A DNA stretch of 33,354 nucleotides from Erysipelotrichales bacterium (lineage in GTDB: Bacteria > Bacillota_I > Bacilli_A > Erysipelotrichales > Erysipelotrichaceae). Under the pieces are notes generated by a model. The model was not told the origin of the DNA and did not search any database. It worked only from the letters and a program-made list of their open reading frames with translations. Location of the stretch: positions 1-33,354 of the forward strand of contig JAFXJJ010000092.1 of the NCBI GenBank assembly GCA_017532345.1. The letters are read 5' to 3'. Of the stretch, positions 15,465 through 26,430 are shown piece by piece (positions within the stretch are counted from its first letter, which is position 1; the number at the start of each line of letters is the position of its first letter). Made by a program: the position numbers and the translations under genes.

Positions 15465-16757
15465 ATGAGTAAAAATAAATTATTAGTATTCTGTTTAGAT
15501 GCACTTTGCACAATGGATATTGAGTTCATGAAAACATTGCCTGCATTCGCAGAAATAATTAATCGTGGTTCTTATGTTAAGCATATTGAACCTATTTACC
15601 CTTCACTTACATATCCTTGTCATGTATCAATTATTACTGGGAATTATGCTGATAAGCACGGCATCATTCATAATGAAATTGTTACACCTGGAAAATTAAA
15701 CTCGCCTTGGTATAATCAACGTAGTGATGTTCATTCAAAAACACTACTAGATTACGGAAAAGAAAATGGCTATACTACATGTTCGATCAGCTGGCCTGTT
15801 AGTGGTGGTGCTGATTATGATTTCAATATGCCGATGATTGTTCCTTATGGTTATATTGGCCCTGATCCAGGACAATTTTTTGTTAATAATGCTACTCAAA
15901 ATTTACTTGATACATATTATTGGAAATATGGTAGATATTTGATGGGTAAAGATCGTAGTCTAGATTTATACACTATGGCTTTGGCTCCTGATATCATACG
16001 TGATTTTGGTCAACCTGATATCATGTTAATCAAAATGTGTGATTTAGATAGTGCTAGACATGCTTATGGTGTTGATAATGAAAACGTTAGAGAACAATTA
16101 AGGAAACATAATTATGAATTAGCCGTTATCCTTGATACTGTAAAACGCTATGGTGATTATGATAATACAAACTTCGTTATCTTAGGAGACCATGGACAAA
16201 GTGATGTAGACCATGTACTTCATTTCAACGTTGCATTAAAAGAAGCTGGCTTCATTCGTGTAAACGAAAATAATGAGCTAGTGGATTATGATGCATATTG
16301 TCATTCAGCTGCATTATCTGCATGGATTGAATTAAAGAATCCTGAAGATGAAGAAATGCGTAAGAAAGTATATGATTTCTTAATGGAATGTAAGAACGAA
16401 AGAGATTATGGTCTTGGTTATGTATTCACTAAAGAAGAAGTTAAAGAAAAATATCACTTAGAAGGTCCATTCGACTTCGTTATTGAAGGTGAAAAAGCTA
16501 TATCTTTCGGTAATCGATTAGACTGTGATATTTTTGGTAAGACTGAAATTGGTGACTATAAAACTAGTAAGGCTAGTCATGGAGGTTTACCATTCAAAGA
16601 TGAAACTACAACATTTATCGCTTGTGGACCAAGTGTAAAACAGGGTGTTGTAGTTGAACGTTGTAGTATGGTTAATGAAGCTCCAACAATGGCGAAAATG
16701 CTTGGGTTTGAAATGCCTGATGTTGATGGCGTTGTAATAGAGGAAATTTTAAAGTAG
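15465..16757 (+). CDS. Alkaline-phosphatase-superfamily phosphodiesterase (NPP-like)
   Basis: A 430-residue protein without signal peptide, so cytoplasmic. It fits the type I phosphodiesterase / nucleotide pyrophosphatase family. The two-metal site appears complete: Asp12 (VFCLDAL), Thr49 nucleophile (PSLTYPCHVSIITG), Asp195 and His199 (DLDSARHAYG), Asp242 and His243 (LGDHGQSD), His372 (SHGGLP). It is the first gene of the ABC-importer operon, 10 bases before the ATPase gene. The simplest reading is that it hydrolyses an imported phosphodiester, for example a glycerophosphodiester, but a nucleotide or phosphonate substrate cannot be excluded. Confidence 0.85.
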   Translation: MSKNKLLVFCLDALCTMDIEFMKTLPAFAEIINRGSYVKHIEPIYPSLTYPCHVSIITGNYADKHGIIHNEIVTPGKLNSPWYNQRSDVHSKTLLDYGKENGYTTCSISWPVSGGADYDFNMPMIVPYGYIGPDPGQFFVNNATQNLLDTYYWKYGRYLMGKDRSLDLYTMALAPDIIRDFGQPDIMLIKMCDLDSARHAYGVDNENVREQLRKHNYELAVILDTVKRYGDYDNTNFVILGDHGQSDVDHVLHFNVALKEAGFIRVNENNELVDYDAYCHSAALSAWIELKNPEDEEMRKKVYDFLMECKNERDYGLGYVFTKEEVKEKYHLEGPFDFVIEGEKAISFGNRLDCDIFGKTEIGDYKTSKASHGGLPFKDETTTFIACGPSVKQGVVVERCSMVNEAPTMAKMLGFEMPDVDGVVIEEILK

Positions 16758-16767
16758 GAGAGAATTT

Positions 16768-17835
16768 ATGAAAATCAAGATTGAACATTTGACAAAACGC
16801 TTTGGCAATTTTACTGCTGTAGATGATTTCTCTACAACATTTGAGGACGGTGAATTAATCGCACTTTTAGGTCCTTCTGGTTGTGGTAAATCAACTATGC
16901 TAAACATGCTTTCTGGTATTCTTCCAGTAACTGAAGGTAAAATTTATTTTGATGACGATGATGTTACTGATGTATCACCGGACAAACGTGGTGTAGGTCT
17001 AGTATTCCAAAACTACGCTTTATATCCACATATGACAGTTCTTCAAAACATCTGCTTCCCATTAGAAATTCAAAAGATGCCTAAAGAAGAACGTATCGCA
17101 AAAGCTAAAGAAATGGCTAAATTAGTACACGTAGATGAATTCTTAGATAGAAAGCCTGGACAATTATCAGGTGGTCAACAACAACGTGTTGCTATCGCTC
17201 GTGCTTTAGTTAAGAAACCTCGTTTATTATTATTAGACGAACCTCTATCAAACCTAGATGCTCGTTTACGTTTAGAAATGCGTGAAGAAATTCGCCGTAT
17301 TCAACAAGAAACAGGTATCACAACTGTATTCGTAACACATGACCAAGAAGAAGCTATGTCTATTTCAGACCATATCGTATTAATGAAGTTAGGTGTTAAA
17401 CAACAATATGCTGAACCACAAGAATTATACAATGATCCAGCTAATAACTTCGTTGCTGACTTCTTAGGTAACCCACCTATCAATAAGATTTTTGGTGTTG
17501 CTAAGGGTGGTAACTTCGAACTTGAAGATGGTAGTGCTTCATTCCCATTTGAATTATGTTCAAAGGTAGCTGAAGGAACTAAAGTAACTTTAGGTATCCG
17601 TGCTGAAAGTGCTTATCCAGTTGCAACTGCTGAAGAAGCTGCATTTGTTGGAGAAGTATCTTCTACATATGCAATGGGTAAAGAAGAATTAGGTTATATT
17701 AAGATTGGTAACCAAGAATTCCGTGCTTATATCGCAAGTGAATTAGGTTACAAGAAAGGTGATGCTATCAATGTTGGATTTAAAGACCGCGGTGTGTTCT
17801 TATTCGTAACTGAAACTGGAGAACGTGTTAGATAA
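16768..17835 (+). CDS. ABC-importer ATPase (MsmK/UgpC-like)
   Basis: The 355-residue ATPase powers a carbohydrate-type (CUT1) importer. Walker A GPSGCGKST (35-43), Q-loop Gln81, signature LSGGQ (133-137), Walker B LLLLDEP (Asp157-Glu158) and switch His191 are all present. The last ~110 residues form the OB-like regulatory domain typical of MalK/UgpC. Its stop shares one base with the first permease start (TAATG). Some MsmK-type ATPases serve several importers, but here the gene is within the transporter operon. Confidence 0.93.
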   Translation: MKIKIEHLTKRFGNFTAVDDFSTTFEDGELIALLGPSGCGKSTMLNMLSGILPVTEGKIYFDDDDVTDVSPDKRGVGLVFQNYALYPHMTVLQNICFPLEIQKMPKEERIAKAKEMAKLVHVDEFLDRKPGQLSGGQQQRVAIARALVKKPRLLLLDEPLSNLDARLRLEMREEIRRIQQETGITTVFVTHDQEEAMSISDHIVLMKLGVKQQYAEPQELYNDPANNFVADFLGNPPINKIFGVAKGGNFELEDGSASFPFELCSKVAEGTKVTLGIRAESAYPVATAEEAAFVGEVSSTYAMGKEELGYIKIGNQEFRAYIASELGYKKGDAINVGFKDRGVFLFVTETGERVR

Positions 17836-18824
17836 TGGCTTTATTCAAGAAAAAAGCTACTAACACAAACGCGGAAGTTGATACTTTCAAATCTCCTAAT
17901 AAATTAAACATTGAACCTTTCTTATACTTATTACCATTTATCATTGGTATTTTAATCTTTACAATTTATCCTATTTTCAACGTATTACGTTATTCCTTCA
18001 TTGAAGGGCTAGGACATCCACTTGGCAAGCAACTTGCTGAGCGTTGTACTTTCATATTAACAGACGCATCTGCTAAAGGATGTGACTTAACTTGGGGTCT
18101 TGGAAACTTCGAATATGTACTAAAAGATAAATATTTTTGGAGTGCTTTAAAGAATACATTCCAATATGTTCTATGTGTTGTTCCTGTTTCTACATGCTTG
18201 GCAATTATTTTCGCTGTATTATTAAACCAAAAAATCAAATTACGTGGTTTATTCCAAACAGTTTTCTTCTTACCAATGGTAACATCTTCTATCGCTGTTG
18301 GTATCTGTTGGAAATACTTATTTAACTATAACTATGGATTTATTAACTACCTTCTTAATACATTTGGAATTGCATCAGTTGACTGGTTAGGTCAAGCTAG
18401 TATGAATATTTGGGCTGTTATTATCTATGGTATTTGGGATATTATGCCTATGACTATTATCCTATTATTATCTGGTTTACAAAACATTGATGAAATGTAT
18501 TATACTGCTGCGAAAGTAGACGGAGCTAAGACATTACGTATTTTCTTCCGTATTACAGTACCTCTATTAGCACCTACAATTGGGTTAGTTATGATTCTTA
18601 ATACAATTAGTTGCTTCAAGGTGTATTCATCAATCTTCCCATTATTCAATGGTAGTGCAGGTATTACTGGTAAGAACTTATACACTGCTGTATTCTATAT
18701 TTACAATCAATTCTTTATTAATAGTAAATATGGTAGAGCTGCAGCTGCTGCTGTATTATTGTTCTTTATCATTTTCGCATTCACTATGTTCCAAAAATGG
18801 TTCCAAAATAAGGTTAGTAATTAA
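17835..18824 (+). CDS. ABC-importer permease 1 (UgpA/MalF-like)
   Basis: An integral membrane protein of 329 residues with about six hydrophobic segments, the first near residues 31-50 (LYLLPFIIGILIFTIYPIF). The EAA loop that contacts the ATPase is AAKVDGAKTLRIFFRITVP near residues 221-239. It overlaps the ATPase gene by one base and is followed 11 bases later by the second permease. Together they form the heterodimeric channel of a CUT1-type importer. Confidence 0.92.
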   Translation: MALFKKKATNTNAEVDTFKSPNKLNIEPFLYLLPFIIGILIFTIYPIFNVLRYSFIEGLGHPLGKQLAERCTFILTDASAKGCDLTWGLGNFEYVLKDKYFWSALKNTFQYVLCVVPVSTCLAIIFAVLLNQKIKLRGLFQTVFFLPMVTSSIAVGICWKYLFNYNYGFINYLLNTFGIASVDWLGQASMNIWAVIIYGIWDIMPMTIILLLSGLQNIDEMYYTAAKVDGAKTLRIFFRITVPLLAPTIGLVMILNTISCFKVYSSIFPLFNGSAGITGKNLYTAVFYIYNQFFINSKYGRAAAAAVLLFFIIFAFTMFQKWFQNKVSN

Positions 18825-18835
18825 GGAGGTCATCT

Positions 18836-19702
18836 ATGGAAACAAATGAAAAAGTAAGTCTATTGACTAGAATTAAACGTAATGTTACTTTGGGAAAAGT
18901 GCTAACATATGTTTTCTTAGCAATTGGGGCTCTTGTAATGGTTTGGCCATTCTATTGGATGATCTCATCTGCATTTAAAACACAATTAGAAATTGTTAGT
19001 TTCCCACCAGCTTTTGTTCCTAATAGCTGGGCATACTTAGAGAACTTTAAAATTGCATTCGTAAAAGCTCCTTTCGCTAAGTACTTCTTTAACTCAATTG
19101 TAGTTACTATCGCATGTGTAGCTTGTACAACATTCACAACTATTCTTGCTTCATTCGCATTTAGCCGTTTGAACTTCAAAGGACGCGATTTAATCTTCTC
19201 TTTATTACTATCTTTCATGATGGTGCCATTTGAAATGGTTGCGATGACAAATACTACTACAATTACTCAATTTGGATTAAACAATTCATTATTAGGATTA
19301 ATTGTTCCATTTACAACTAGTATTTATTACACATTCATTCTTAGAAACTTCTTCGTTTCTATTCCTGATAGTTTATACTACTCAGCTAGAATTGACGGAG
19401 CTTCAAACTGGCAATATTTATGGAAAATTATGGTTCCTATTGCAAAACCAAGTTTATTCACAATTATCTTATTAAATGCCTTAACTTGTTGGAATTCATT
19501 CTTCTGGCCAAGAATTATCATCACATCTGCAGAAAATCGTACATTACCATTCGGTTTATATGCATTCATGAGTGAAGGCGGTACAGAATATGGACCATAT
19601 ATGGCTGCTGCTACAATCGTAGTTGTACCAATGATTGCTTTATTCTTAGTTGCACGTAAATACATCGTTAACGGTGTAGCTCGTGGTGGATTAAAGGGTT
19701 AA
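18836..19702 (+). CDS. ABC-importer permease 2 (UgpE/MalG-like)
   Basis: A 288-residue membrane protein with about six hydrophobic segments. The EAA loop is SARIDGASNWQYLWKIMVP near residues 183-201, and the C-terminus ANGVARGGLKG-like tail (VNGVARGGLKG) is typical of MalG/UgpE. A strong AAGGAGG ribosome site precedes the start. It is the last gene of the operon, ended by a strong terminator 10 bases after the stop. Confidence 0.92.
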   Translation: METNEKVSLLTRIKRNVTLGKVLTYVFLAIGALVMVWPFYWMISSAFKTQLEIVSFPPAFVPNSWAYLENFKIAFVKAPFAKYFFNSIVVTIACVACTTFTTILASFAFSRLNFKGRDLIFSLLLSFMMVPFEMVAMTNTTTITQFGLNNSLLGLIVPFTTSIYYTFILRNFFVSIPDSLYYSARIDGASNWQYLWKIMVPIAKPSLFTIILLNALTCWNSFFWPRIIITSAENRTLPFGLYAFMSEGGTEYGPYMAAATIVVVPMIALFLVARKYIVNGVARGGLKG

Positions 19703-19712
19703 TCAAAGTAAC

Positions 19713-19742
19713 AAAAAAGCTTATCAATCGATAAGCTTTTTT
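19713..19742. terminator. Strong bidirectional terminator between importer and hydrolase
   Basis: AAAAAAGCTTATC-AATC-GATAAGCTTTTTT, a 13-bp perfect stem whose A/T arms give U-runs in both directions. It serves the importer operon and the converging hydrolase gene. Confidence 0.92.
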
Positions 19743-19761
19743 ATATAGTCAAGTCTTTAAT

Positions 19762-20736
19762 TTATTGCTCATTCATAAATTCTATAGCCATATCTATCCA
19801 TCTAGCTACATCATCATTCTTTTTCTTAAGATTAAATGTAGTTCCTCTCCATCTTCCCATTAGTTCTGGAATATCTTCAATAGTTGTTACTTCATTAAAT
19901 GGGAATGGTAATGATGACTGTTCATTGTGGCTAATTGCATAGCATATCTCTGTAATGATTTGTTCATAAGTATATGGTTCTCCATATCTTCTTTGTGCCC
20001 AATCTTCATCTGCTGTTGATAGTCCATGTACACCACTTTCAAAGATATACATTCTGCATGGTATTCCAGCCTCATCACAAGCTTTTTTGAATAAAATAGT
20101 ATTCTCATATGGTACAACATCATCGTCTCTTGTATGCCAAATAAATACAGGTGGTACATCTTTGTTTACTTGCTTTTCTAGACTGAACATTGTTAACTCT
20201 TCTTCTGTTGGGGATTCGCCTAACAACTTAGTATATGTTCCTTCATGCTTATATTCACCACTACTTATTACTGGATAACATAGTATTATTTTATTAGGCT
20301 TATTACTTTCACTGAAATACTCATCGTTTAACTCTTTTATGTTGTGATGGACAGCCAATGATCCTACTAAATGCCCTCCTGCTGAGAATCCACACAGAGT
20401 TAATCGATCAGGATTTATATTAAGATTATCACTTTGGTTACGTAATACTCTAACTGCCCTAGAGATATCCTTTAATGGTTGTAGTTTAAGTGACGTTCCA
20501 TTAAAATTTACTGTATATGCCAATACGAATGCATTGAATCCAGCATTATAGAATTTCATCGCAACTAGCTCTGCCTCCCCTGGAGATACATAAGCATATG
20601 AACCGCCAGGTACTACTAGTATCGCATCTCTCACACCATCATCATGCACGTATGTAGTTAATGTTGGGATAAATCCTCCTTTAGTTGGATATTTGTATTC
20701 TTTCATATTATATATTTGTAAAGTTCTTTTAATCAT
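19762..20736 (-). CDS. Alpha/beta-hydrolase, esterase/lipase-like
   Basis: A 324-residue cytoplasmic protein of the COG0657-type esterase group. The oxyanion region is VVPGGSYAYVSPGE (41-54), the nucleophile Ser118 in GFSAGGH, the acid probably Asp205 (HTRDDDVVPYENT) and the base His237 (SGVHGLS). Such enzymes deacetylate sugars or hydrolyse small esters; the substrate here is unknown. The C-terminal ~80 residues (from about 245) include a Trp/Arg-rich end (MGRWRGTTFN). It is a single gene with the start at 20736 after GAGGTGA. It faces the importer operon and is divergent from a metallophosphoesterase gene. Confidence 0.87.
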   Translation of the reverse strand: MIKRTLQIYNMKEYKYPTKGGFIPTLTTYVHDDGVRDAILVVPGGSYAYVSPGEAELVAMKFYNAGFNAFVLAYTVNFNGTSLKLQPLKDISRAVRVLRNQSDNLNINPDRLTLCGFSAGGHLVGSLAVHHNIKELNDEYFSESNKPNKIILCYPVISSGEYKHEGTYTKLLGESPTEEELTMFSLEKQVNKDVPPVFIWHTRDDDVVPYENTILFKKACDEAGIPCRMYIFESGVHGLSTADEDWAQRRYGEPYTYEQIITEICYAISHNEQSSLPFPFNEVTTIEDIPELMGRWRGTTFNLKKKNDDVARWIDMAIEFMNEQ

Positions 20737-20756
20737 ACGATCACCTCATCATCTAC

Positions 20757-20785
20757 ATTATAACACAATTCCCCCTATTCCAAAA
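20757..20785 (-). promoter_or_regulatory. Promoter of the alpha/beta-hydrolase gene
   Basis: Minus strand: -10 TATAAT (20757-20762), 17-bp spacer, weak -35 TTTTGG (20780-20785). Confidence 0.5.
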
Positions 20786-20806
20786 TTATTCCCAATCATT
20801 TATAAT
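20778..20806 (+). promoter_or_regulatory. Promoter of the metallophosphoesterase gene
   Basis: -10 TATAAT (20801-20806), 17-bp spacer, weak -35 TTCCAA (20778-20783). The -35 boxes of this and the divergent hydrolase promoter overlap. Confidence 0.5.
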
Positions 20807-20834
20807 TACATTACACATCAAATAGGAGTATATT

Positions 20835-21671
20835 ATGAATTATTATATAGCTGATTTACACTTTGGACATCGAAATATCATTTCATTATGTAATAGACCT
20901 TTTAATAATGTAGATGAAATGAATCAAACACTAATAGACAATTGGAATAAAGTTGTAAAGAAAAATGATGATGTTTATATAGTTGGAGATTTATTCTTTA
21001 GATTTCAAGATATAGAGTCTATTCTCTCACAATTAAAAGGCAAAAAGCACTTAATTATAGGGAATCACGACTCATCTTGGATTAGTGATGAAGTACTATC
21101 TAAACACTTTGTATCATGTGATAAGATGTTAGAAATTATCGACAATAATCATCGTATTATGCTATGTCATTATCCAATGCTTTCTTATCCTAAACAAAGT
21201 CGCACTTACATGATTCATGGGCATATTCATAATGATACATTATTTGACTATTGGCATGTATTAGTTAAACGTAAGAATGTATTGAATGCAGGTGTTGATA
21301 TTAATAATTTTAAACCAGTTCCTTTAAGTACATTAATAGAAAATAATACTAATTATAAAACTAATGTATTAAATAGTTATCCACACATTTTATTAAGTGT
21401 ACGCTTGAATCAACAATACTGTATTGATTATAAGATTGATAGTATTGATATCTTAAGTAAGCTAAAAGCTAAACTAGAAACTCTTGGCATAATTTATTTG
21501 AAAGAAGGATTATACAAGCTAAGTAATACTTCACAAATAGAGCATCTCAATGAGTTAGTTAATGCTATTAAAGATAATCCTAATGAATTATTGTTGTATA
21601 AGAATTTTGACTTAATTAATGTCGACGAGAATGGTTGCTTCTCTTATATAAGTAAGCTTGAAGAAAAATAA
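20835..21671 (+). CDS. Calcineurin-like metallophosphoesterase with extra C-terminal region
   Basis: The first ~160 residues are a small phage-type metallophosphatase: Asp7, His9 and His12 (ADLHFGH), Asp52 (VGDLFFR), Asn77-His78 (IGNHDSSW), His112 (CHYPM) and His130/His132 (IHGHIHND) give a full set of metal ligands. The protein is 278 residues long. Stand-alone members with this motif set are usually only about 160-190 residues, so roughly 100 residues at the C-terminus are an addition. That part begins with a strand-rich stretch (NSYPHILLSVRLNQQYCIDYKI) and looks like a small alpha/beta domain I do not recognise. Substrate unknown. The gene stands alone. Confidence 0.8.
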   Translation: MNYYIADLHFGHRNIISLCNRPFNNVDEMNQTLIDNWNKVVKKNDDVYIVGDLFFRFQDIESILSQLKGKKHLIIGNHDSSWISDEVLSKHFVSCDKMLEIIDNNHRIMLCHYPMLSYPKQSRTYMIHGHIHNDTLFDYWHVLVKRKNVLNAGVDINNFKPVPLSTLIENNTNYKTNVLNSYPHILLSVRLNQQYCIDYKIDSIDILSKLKAKLETLGIIYLKEGLYKLSNTSQIEHLNELVNAIKDNPNELLLYKNFDLINVDENGCFSYISKLEEK

Positions 21672-21698
21672 AGGCATATCGCTATATGATATGCCTTT
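21670..21698. terminator. Terminator between the metallophosphoesterase gene and atpC
   Basis: AAAGGCATATC and GATATGCCTTT form an 11-bp stem around a 7-base loop. The T-run is better on the minus strand (TTTATTTTTC), so it mainly ends the ATP synthase operon. Confidence 0.8.
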
Positions 21699-21707
21699 CT
21701 CATTTTA

Positions 21708-22100
21708 TTAAATTCTGCCACTAACATTAAGTCTATTAATAGCTCTACTTAATGCAGCTTCCGCTCTACGAATATCAATATTGTCAGGATGCGCTAAACG
21801 ATTCTCAGCGCGTTCTTTCGCAGCTAATGCACGGTTTACATCAATCTCTGAACTATGTTCGCATGAGTCTGTAAGAATAGTAGCTAGGTTATCTTTAAAG
21901 TACAACATACCACTATTGATTGCATACTCTTCACGGATATTATTTTCAATCGTTGACATCTTTGAAATCTTCAACATTGTTACAAGAGGTACGTGATTTG
22001 TTAATACACCACGAGCTCCATCTGTTGTTACTACATTTAGAATGCTAGTTTCAACTTCACGGTATAGTCCAGTAGGTGTAATAATCTTAACGCTAAACAT
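21708..22100 (-). CDS. atpC: ATP synthase epsilon subunit
   Basis: The epsilon subunit of the F1 central stalk, 130 residues, couples rotation and inhibits ATP hydrolysis. The N-terminal beta-barrel starts FSVKIITPTGLYREVE; the C-terminal helices (VNRALAAKERAENRLA, RRAEAALSRAINRL) are complete. It is the last gene of the operon, two bases after atpD. Confidence 0.95.
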   Translation of the reverse strand: MFSVKIITPTGLYREVETSILNVVTTDGARGVLTNHVPLVTMLKISKMSTIENNIREEYAINSGMLYFKDNLATILTDSCEHSSEIDVNRALAAKERAENRLAHPDNIDIRRAEAALSRAINRLNVSGRI

Positions 22101-22102
22101 GA

Positions 22103-23500
<1,398 letters not shown>

Positions 23501-23515
23501 TTACATATCACCTTT

Positions 23516-24363
23516 CTACAACGCATCGGCACCGCCAACAATTTCCGTAATTTCTTGCGTAATTGCTGCTTGTCTTGCTTGGTTATACTTAAGAGTAAGT
23601 GTATCAATAATTTCAGTAGCATTATCTGTAGCATTTTCCATCGCCATACGACGAGAAGCTTGCTCACTAGTCTTAGTTTCTAAATAATAACTATAGAACA
23701 TTGATTTCACATACATTGGAATTAAATCGTTTAGAATTGCTGATGGACTTGGTTCAAAGATTGTTTCTACATAAGAAGTTTCCTTCTTTTGGTATTCCAT
23801 CTTTTCAACTGGTAATAACTTCACCTTAGTTGGTGTAAATGTTACCGAGTTAACAAATCTAGTATAAACGATATTGATACTAGTAATTTCACCTGCAGCA
23901 TAACGTGCAAGTACATCACCCATAATTTTTGATAATTCATTATAATCAACACCATCACTATACTTAAGTTCATTAACAATATTATAGTTACGATTACGTA
24001 ACCAAGGAATACCCTTTGAACCTAATACATATAATTGCTGATTCTTAATCCTTCTTCAGCTAAGAAACGTAATTCATTTGAGTTATAGCCTCCACATAAT
24101 CCTAAATCACTAGTGATTAGAATTGTGAATGGATTACTATCTTCAGTTACTTTACGTAAATATACGTTTTCTACGCCTTGATTATCAGCAAGAATTTGAG
24201 ATACTGTATCCTTCAAATATGAAGCATATTCTCTATTAGCTTCCATCATATTCTTTTGCTTTTGAAGCTTACTAGTTGATACAAGCTCCATAGCTTTTGT
24301 GATTTTCTTTGTTGCTTGAACTGAACGAATACGACTTTTTAAAGCTTGCTTACCTTGTGCCAT
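23516..24363 (-). CDS. atpG: ATP synthase gamma subunit, interrupted by a one-base frameshift
   Basis: The gamma subunit is the rotor shaft of F1. The first 105 or so residues (MAQGKQALKSRI...LGLCGGYNSNELRF) read from the ATG at 24363 and then hit a stop at 24022-24024. If the frame is changed by one base near 24043-24048, the sequence continues as KNQQLYVLGSKGIPWLRN and joins the second part (MGDVLARYAAGEI to the end at 23516). Restoring one base gives 849 bases, 282 residues, the normal family length. The bases around the break (TTAAGAATC on the minus strand) would be in frame if the AA were AAA. No slippery heptamer is present. This is either a sequencing/assembly error or a real loss-of-function mutation. 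Confidence 0.9.
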
Positions 24364-24365
24364 TC

Positions 24366-25886
24366 TTATTCACCATGAAGGACTTTGAATTGCTCAGTAT
24401 AAGCTTTAACTGCTTCACGCATCTTTTCTTGTAATTCATCACTTAAGATACCTTTTTCATCAATTTCATCTAAAATATCTTGATGATCTTTATGCATAGA
24501 TGTATGAAGACCTTCTTCGTATTCTTTAATATTTTCAACAGCAACATCACGTAAGAACTTATTCTTAGCAGCAAATAATGAAACTACTTGCTCTGAAACG
24601 CTCATTGGTGAATATTGTCCTTGTTTTAATAATTCTGTTAATCTTGCACCATGATCAATAACTGCTTTAGTAGCAGCATCTAAATCACTACCAAACTGAG
24701 CAAATGATAACATTTCTGAGTATTGAGCTAATTCTAACTTCAATGAACCAGATACTTGTTTCATAGCTTTAGTTTGAGTTGCACTACCTACACGTGATAC
24801 TGATAAACCACTATCTACAGCTGGTCTTACACCAGAGTTAAATAATTCTGTTTGTAAGAAGATTTGTCCATCAGTAATAGAAATTACGTTAGTAGGAATA
24901 TAAGCTGAGATATCACCAGCTTGTGTTTCAATAATAGGTAGAGCTGTTAATGAACCTCCACCTAAGGCATCACTAAGTTTAGCTGCACGTTCTAATAAAC
25001 GTGAATGTAAATAGAATACGTCACCAGGGTACGCTTCACGTCCTGGAGGCCTACGTAATAATAATGAAAGTGTACGATAAGCTACAGCATGTTTACTTAA
25101 GTCATCGTATACAATTAATACATCCTTACCTTGTTCCATCCATTCTTCACCGATAGCACAACCTGCATATGGTGCGATATATTGTAATGGAGCAAGCTCA
25201 CTTGCTGTAGAAGCAACGATAGTAGTATATTCCATTGCTCCTGCTTGACGTAATTTTTCTACGATTTGCGCAACAGTTGAAGCTTTTTGTCCAATTGCTA
25301 CATAAATACATAGAACATTTTTGCCTTTTTGATTAATAATTGTATCAATCGCAATTGCAGTCTTACCAGTTTGACGGTCACCGATAATTAACTCACGTTG
25401 ACCTCTACCAATAGGAATCATTGAGTCAATAATCTTTAAACCAGTTTGTAATGGTTGATGAACTGATTTACGAGTCATAACACCAGGAGCTACACGCTCG
25501 ATTGGTCTTGTTTTAGTTGTTTCAATTGGTGAACCACCATCAATAGCTTGTCCTAACGCATTTACAACACGTCCAAGCATTTGATCTCCTACAGGAACCT
25601 CAACAATACGTCCAGTACGTTTTACTTCGTCACCCTCTTTAATTTTAGAGTCACTACCAAGTAAAACTGCACCTACGTGGTTCTCTTCTAGGTTTAATAC
25701 CATTCCATAAATATCATTTGGGAAAAGTAGTAATTCACCGGCCATAGCTTTTTCTAAGCCTTGGATTAACGCAATACCATCACCTACACGAATAACATAA
25801 CCAACATCATTCGCTTCTAGGCGATCTTCATAATGCTTAATTTGCTCTTTTATTAGTGCGCTAATCTCTTCAGGTCTTAATTCCAT
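24366..25886 (-). CDS. atpA: ATP synthase alpha subunit
   Basis: The regulatory nucleotide-binding subunit of F1, 506 residues. The P-loop is GDRQTGKT (169-176), with [31 protein letters not shown] block intact. It lies two bases upstream of atpG and four bases after atpH. Normal length. Confidence 0.98.
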   Translation of the reverse strand: MELRPEEISALIKEQIKHYEDRLEANDVGYVIRVGDGIALIQGLEKAMAGELLLFPNDIYGMVLNLEENHVGAVLLGSDSKIKEGDEVKRTGRIVEVPVGDQMLGRVVNALGQAIDGGSPIETTKTRPIERVAPGVMTRKSVHQPLQTGLKIIDSMIPIGRGQRELIIGDRQTGKTAIAIDTIINQKGKNVLCIYVAIGQKASTVAQIVEKLRQAGAMEYTTIVASTASELAPLQYIAPYAGCAIGEEWMEQGKDVLIVYDDLSKHAVAYRTLSLLLRRPPGREAYPGDVFYLHSRLLERAAKLSDALGGGSLTALPIIETQAGDISAYIPTNVISITDGQIFLQTELFNSGVRPAVDSGLSVSRVGSATQTKAMKQVSGSLKLELAQYSEMLSFAQFGSDLDAATKAVIDHGARLTELLKQGQYSPMSVSEQVVSLFAAKNKFLRDVAVENIKEYEEGLHTSMHKDHQDILDEIDEKGILSDELQEKMREAVKAYTEQFKVLHGE

Positions 25887-25890
25887 CTAA

Positions 25891-26430
25891 TCACCTGCTT
25901 TCCTTTAATAATTCGCTCTTTAATGAATCTAGACGATACTTAATTGAACCATCAATTACATTATCACCTACAACCACTCTAATACCGCTTATTAATGTTG
26001 GGTCTAGTTTATTAACTAATTCTAGTTTCATACCTAATTTCTTCCCAACAGATTCTTCAATTTCTTTTTTATGTTCAGCACTTAACTCACTAACTGAATA
26101 TACAATACCTTCAGATACACCTTTAGCTTCATTACAAAGTGTATTGAATGCGCTCGCAATTCCAATCACATTACTAATACGACGTTTATCAAGTAATAAT
26201 TGTAAGAAATTTAATAAATCTCTATCAATTCGATCTTTAAAAACACTTAATAATACTCCACGCTTTTCTTCTTTAGTAATACGATAATGAGAAAAGAATG
26301 CCAAGTAATCTTTATTATTAGCAAATACAGACTTCACAAAGCTCATCTGTTCTTGCCATTTATCAGCACACTGTTTTTCACACGCTAATTCAAATAACGC
26401 TGTTGCATATCTAACACTAACGCTATCCAT
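25891..26430 (-). CDS. atpH: ATP synthase delta subunit
   Basis: The delta subunit links F1 to the peripheral stalk. It has 179 residues, starting MDSVSVRYATALFELA and ending in the conserved GIRVVVGDNVIDGSIKYRLDSLK region. The stop is TGA, showing that TGA is a stop codon in this organism. Its ATG overlaps the atpF stop by one base. Confidence 0.94.
   Translation of the reverse strand: MDSVSVRYATALFELACEKQCADKWQEQMSFVKSVFANNKDYLAFFSHYRITKEEKRGVLLSVFKDRIDRDLLNFLQLLLDKRRISNVIGIASAFNTLCNEAKGVSEGIVYSVSELSAEHKKEIEESVGKKLGMKLELVNKLDPTLISGIRVVVGDNVIDGSIKYRLDSLKSELLKESR

Noticed and set aside
19887..20159. A 90-codon frame inside the alpha/beta-hydrolase gene on the same strand.
   Set aside because: It is an out-of-frame reading of an intact enzyme gene with complete catalytic residues.
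24030..24060. Programmed -1 ribosomal frameshift in atpG.
   Set aside because: No slippery heptamer and no reason for recoding in this gene; a one-base indel explains it more simply.
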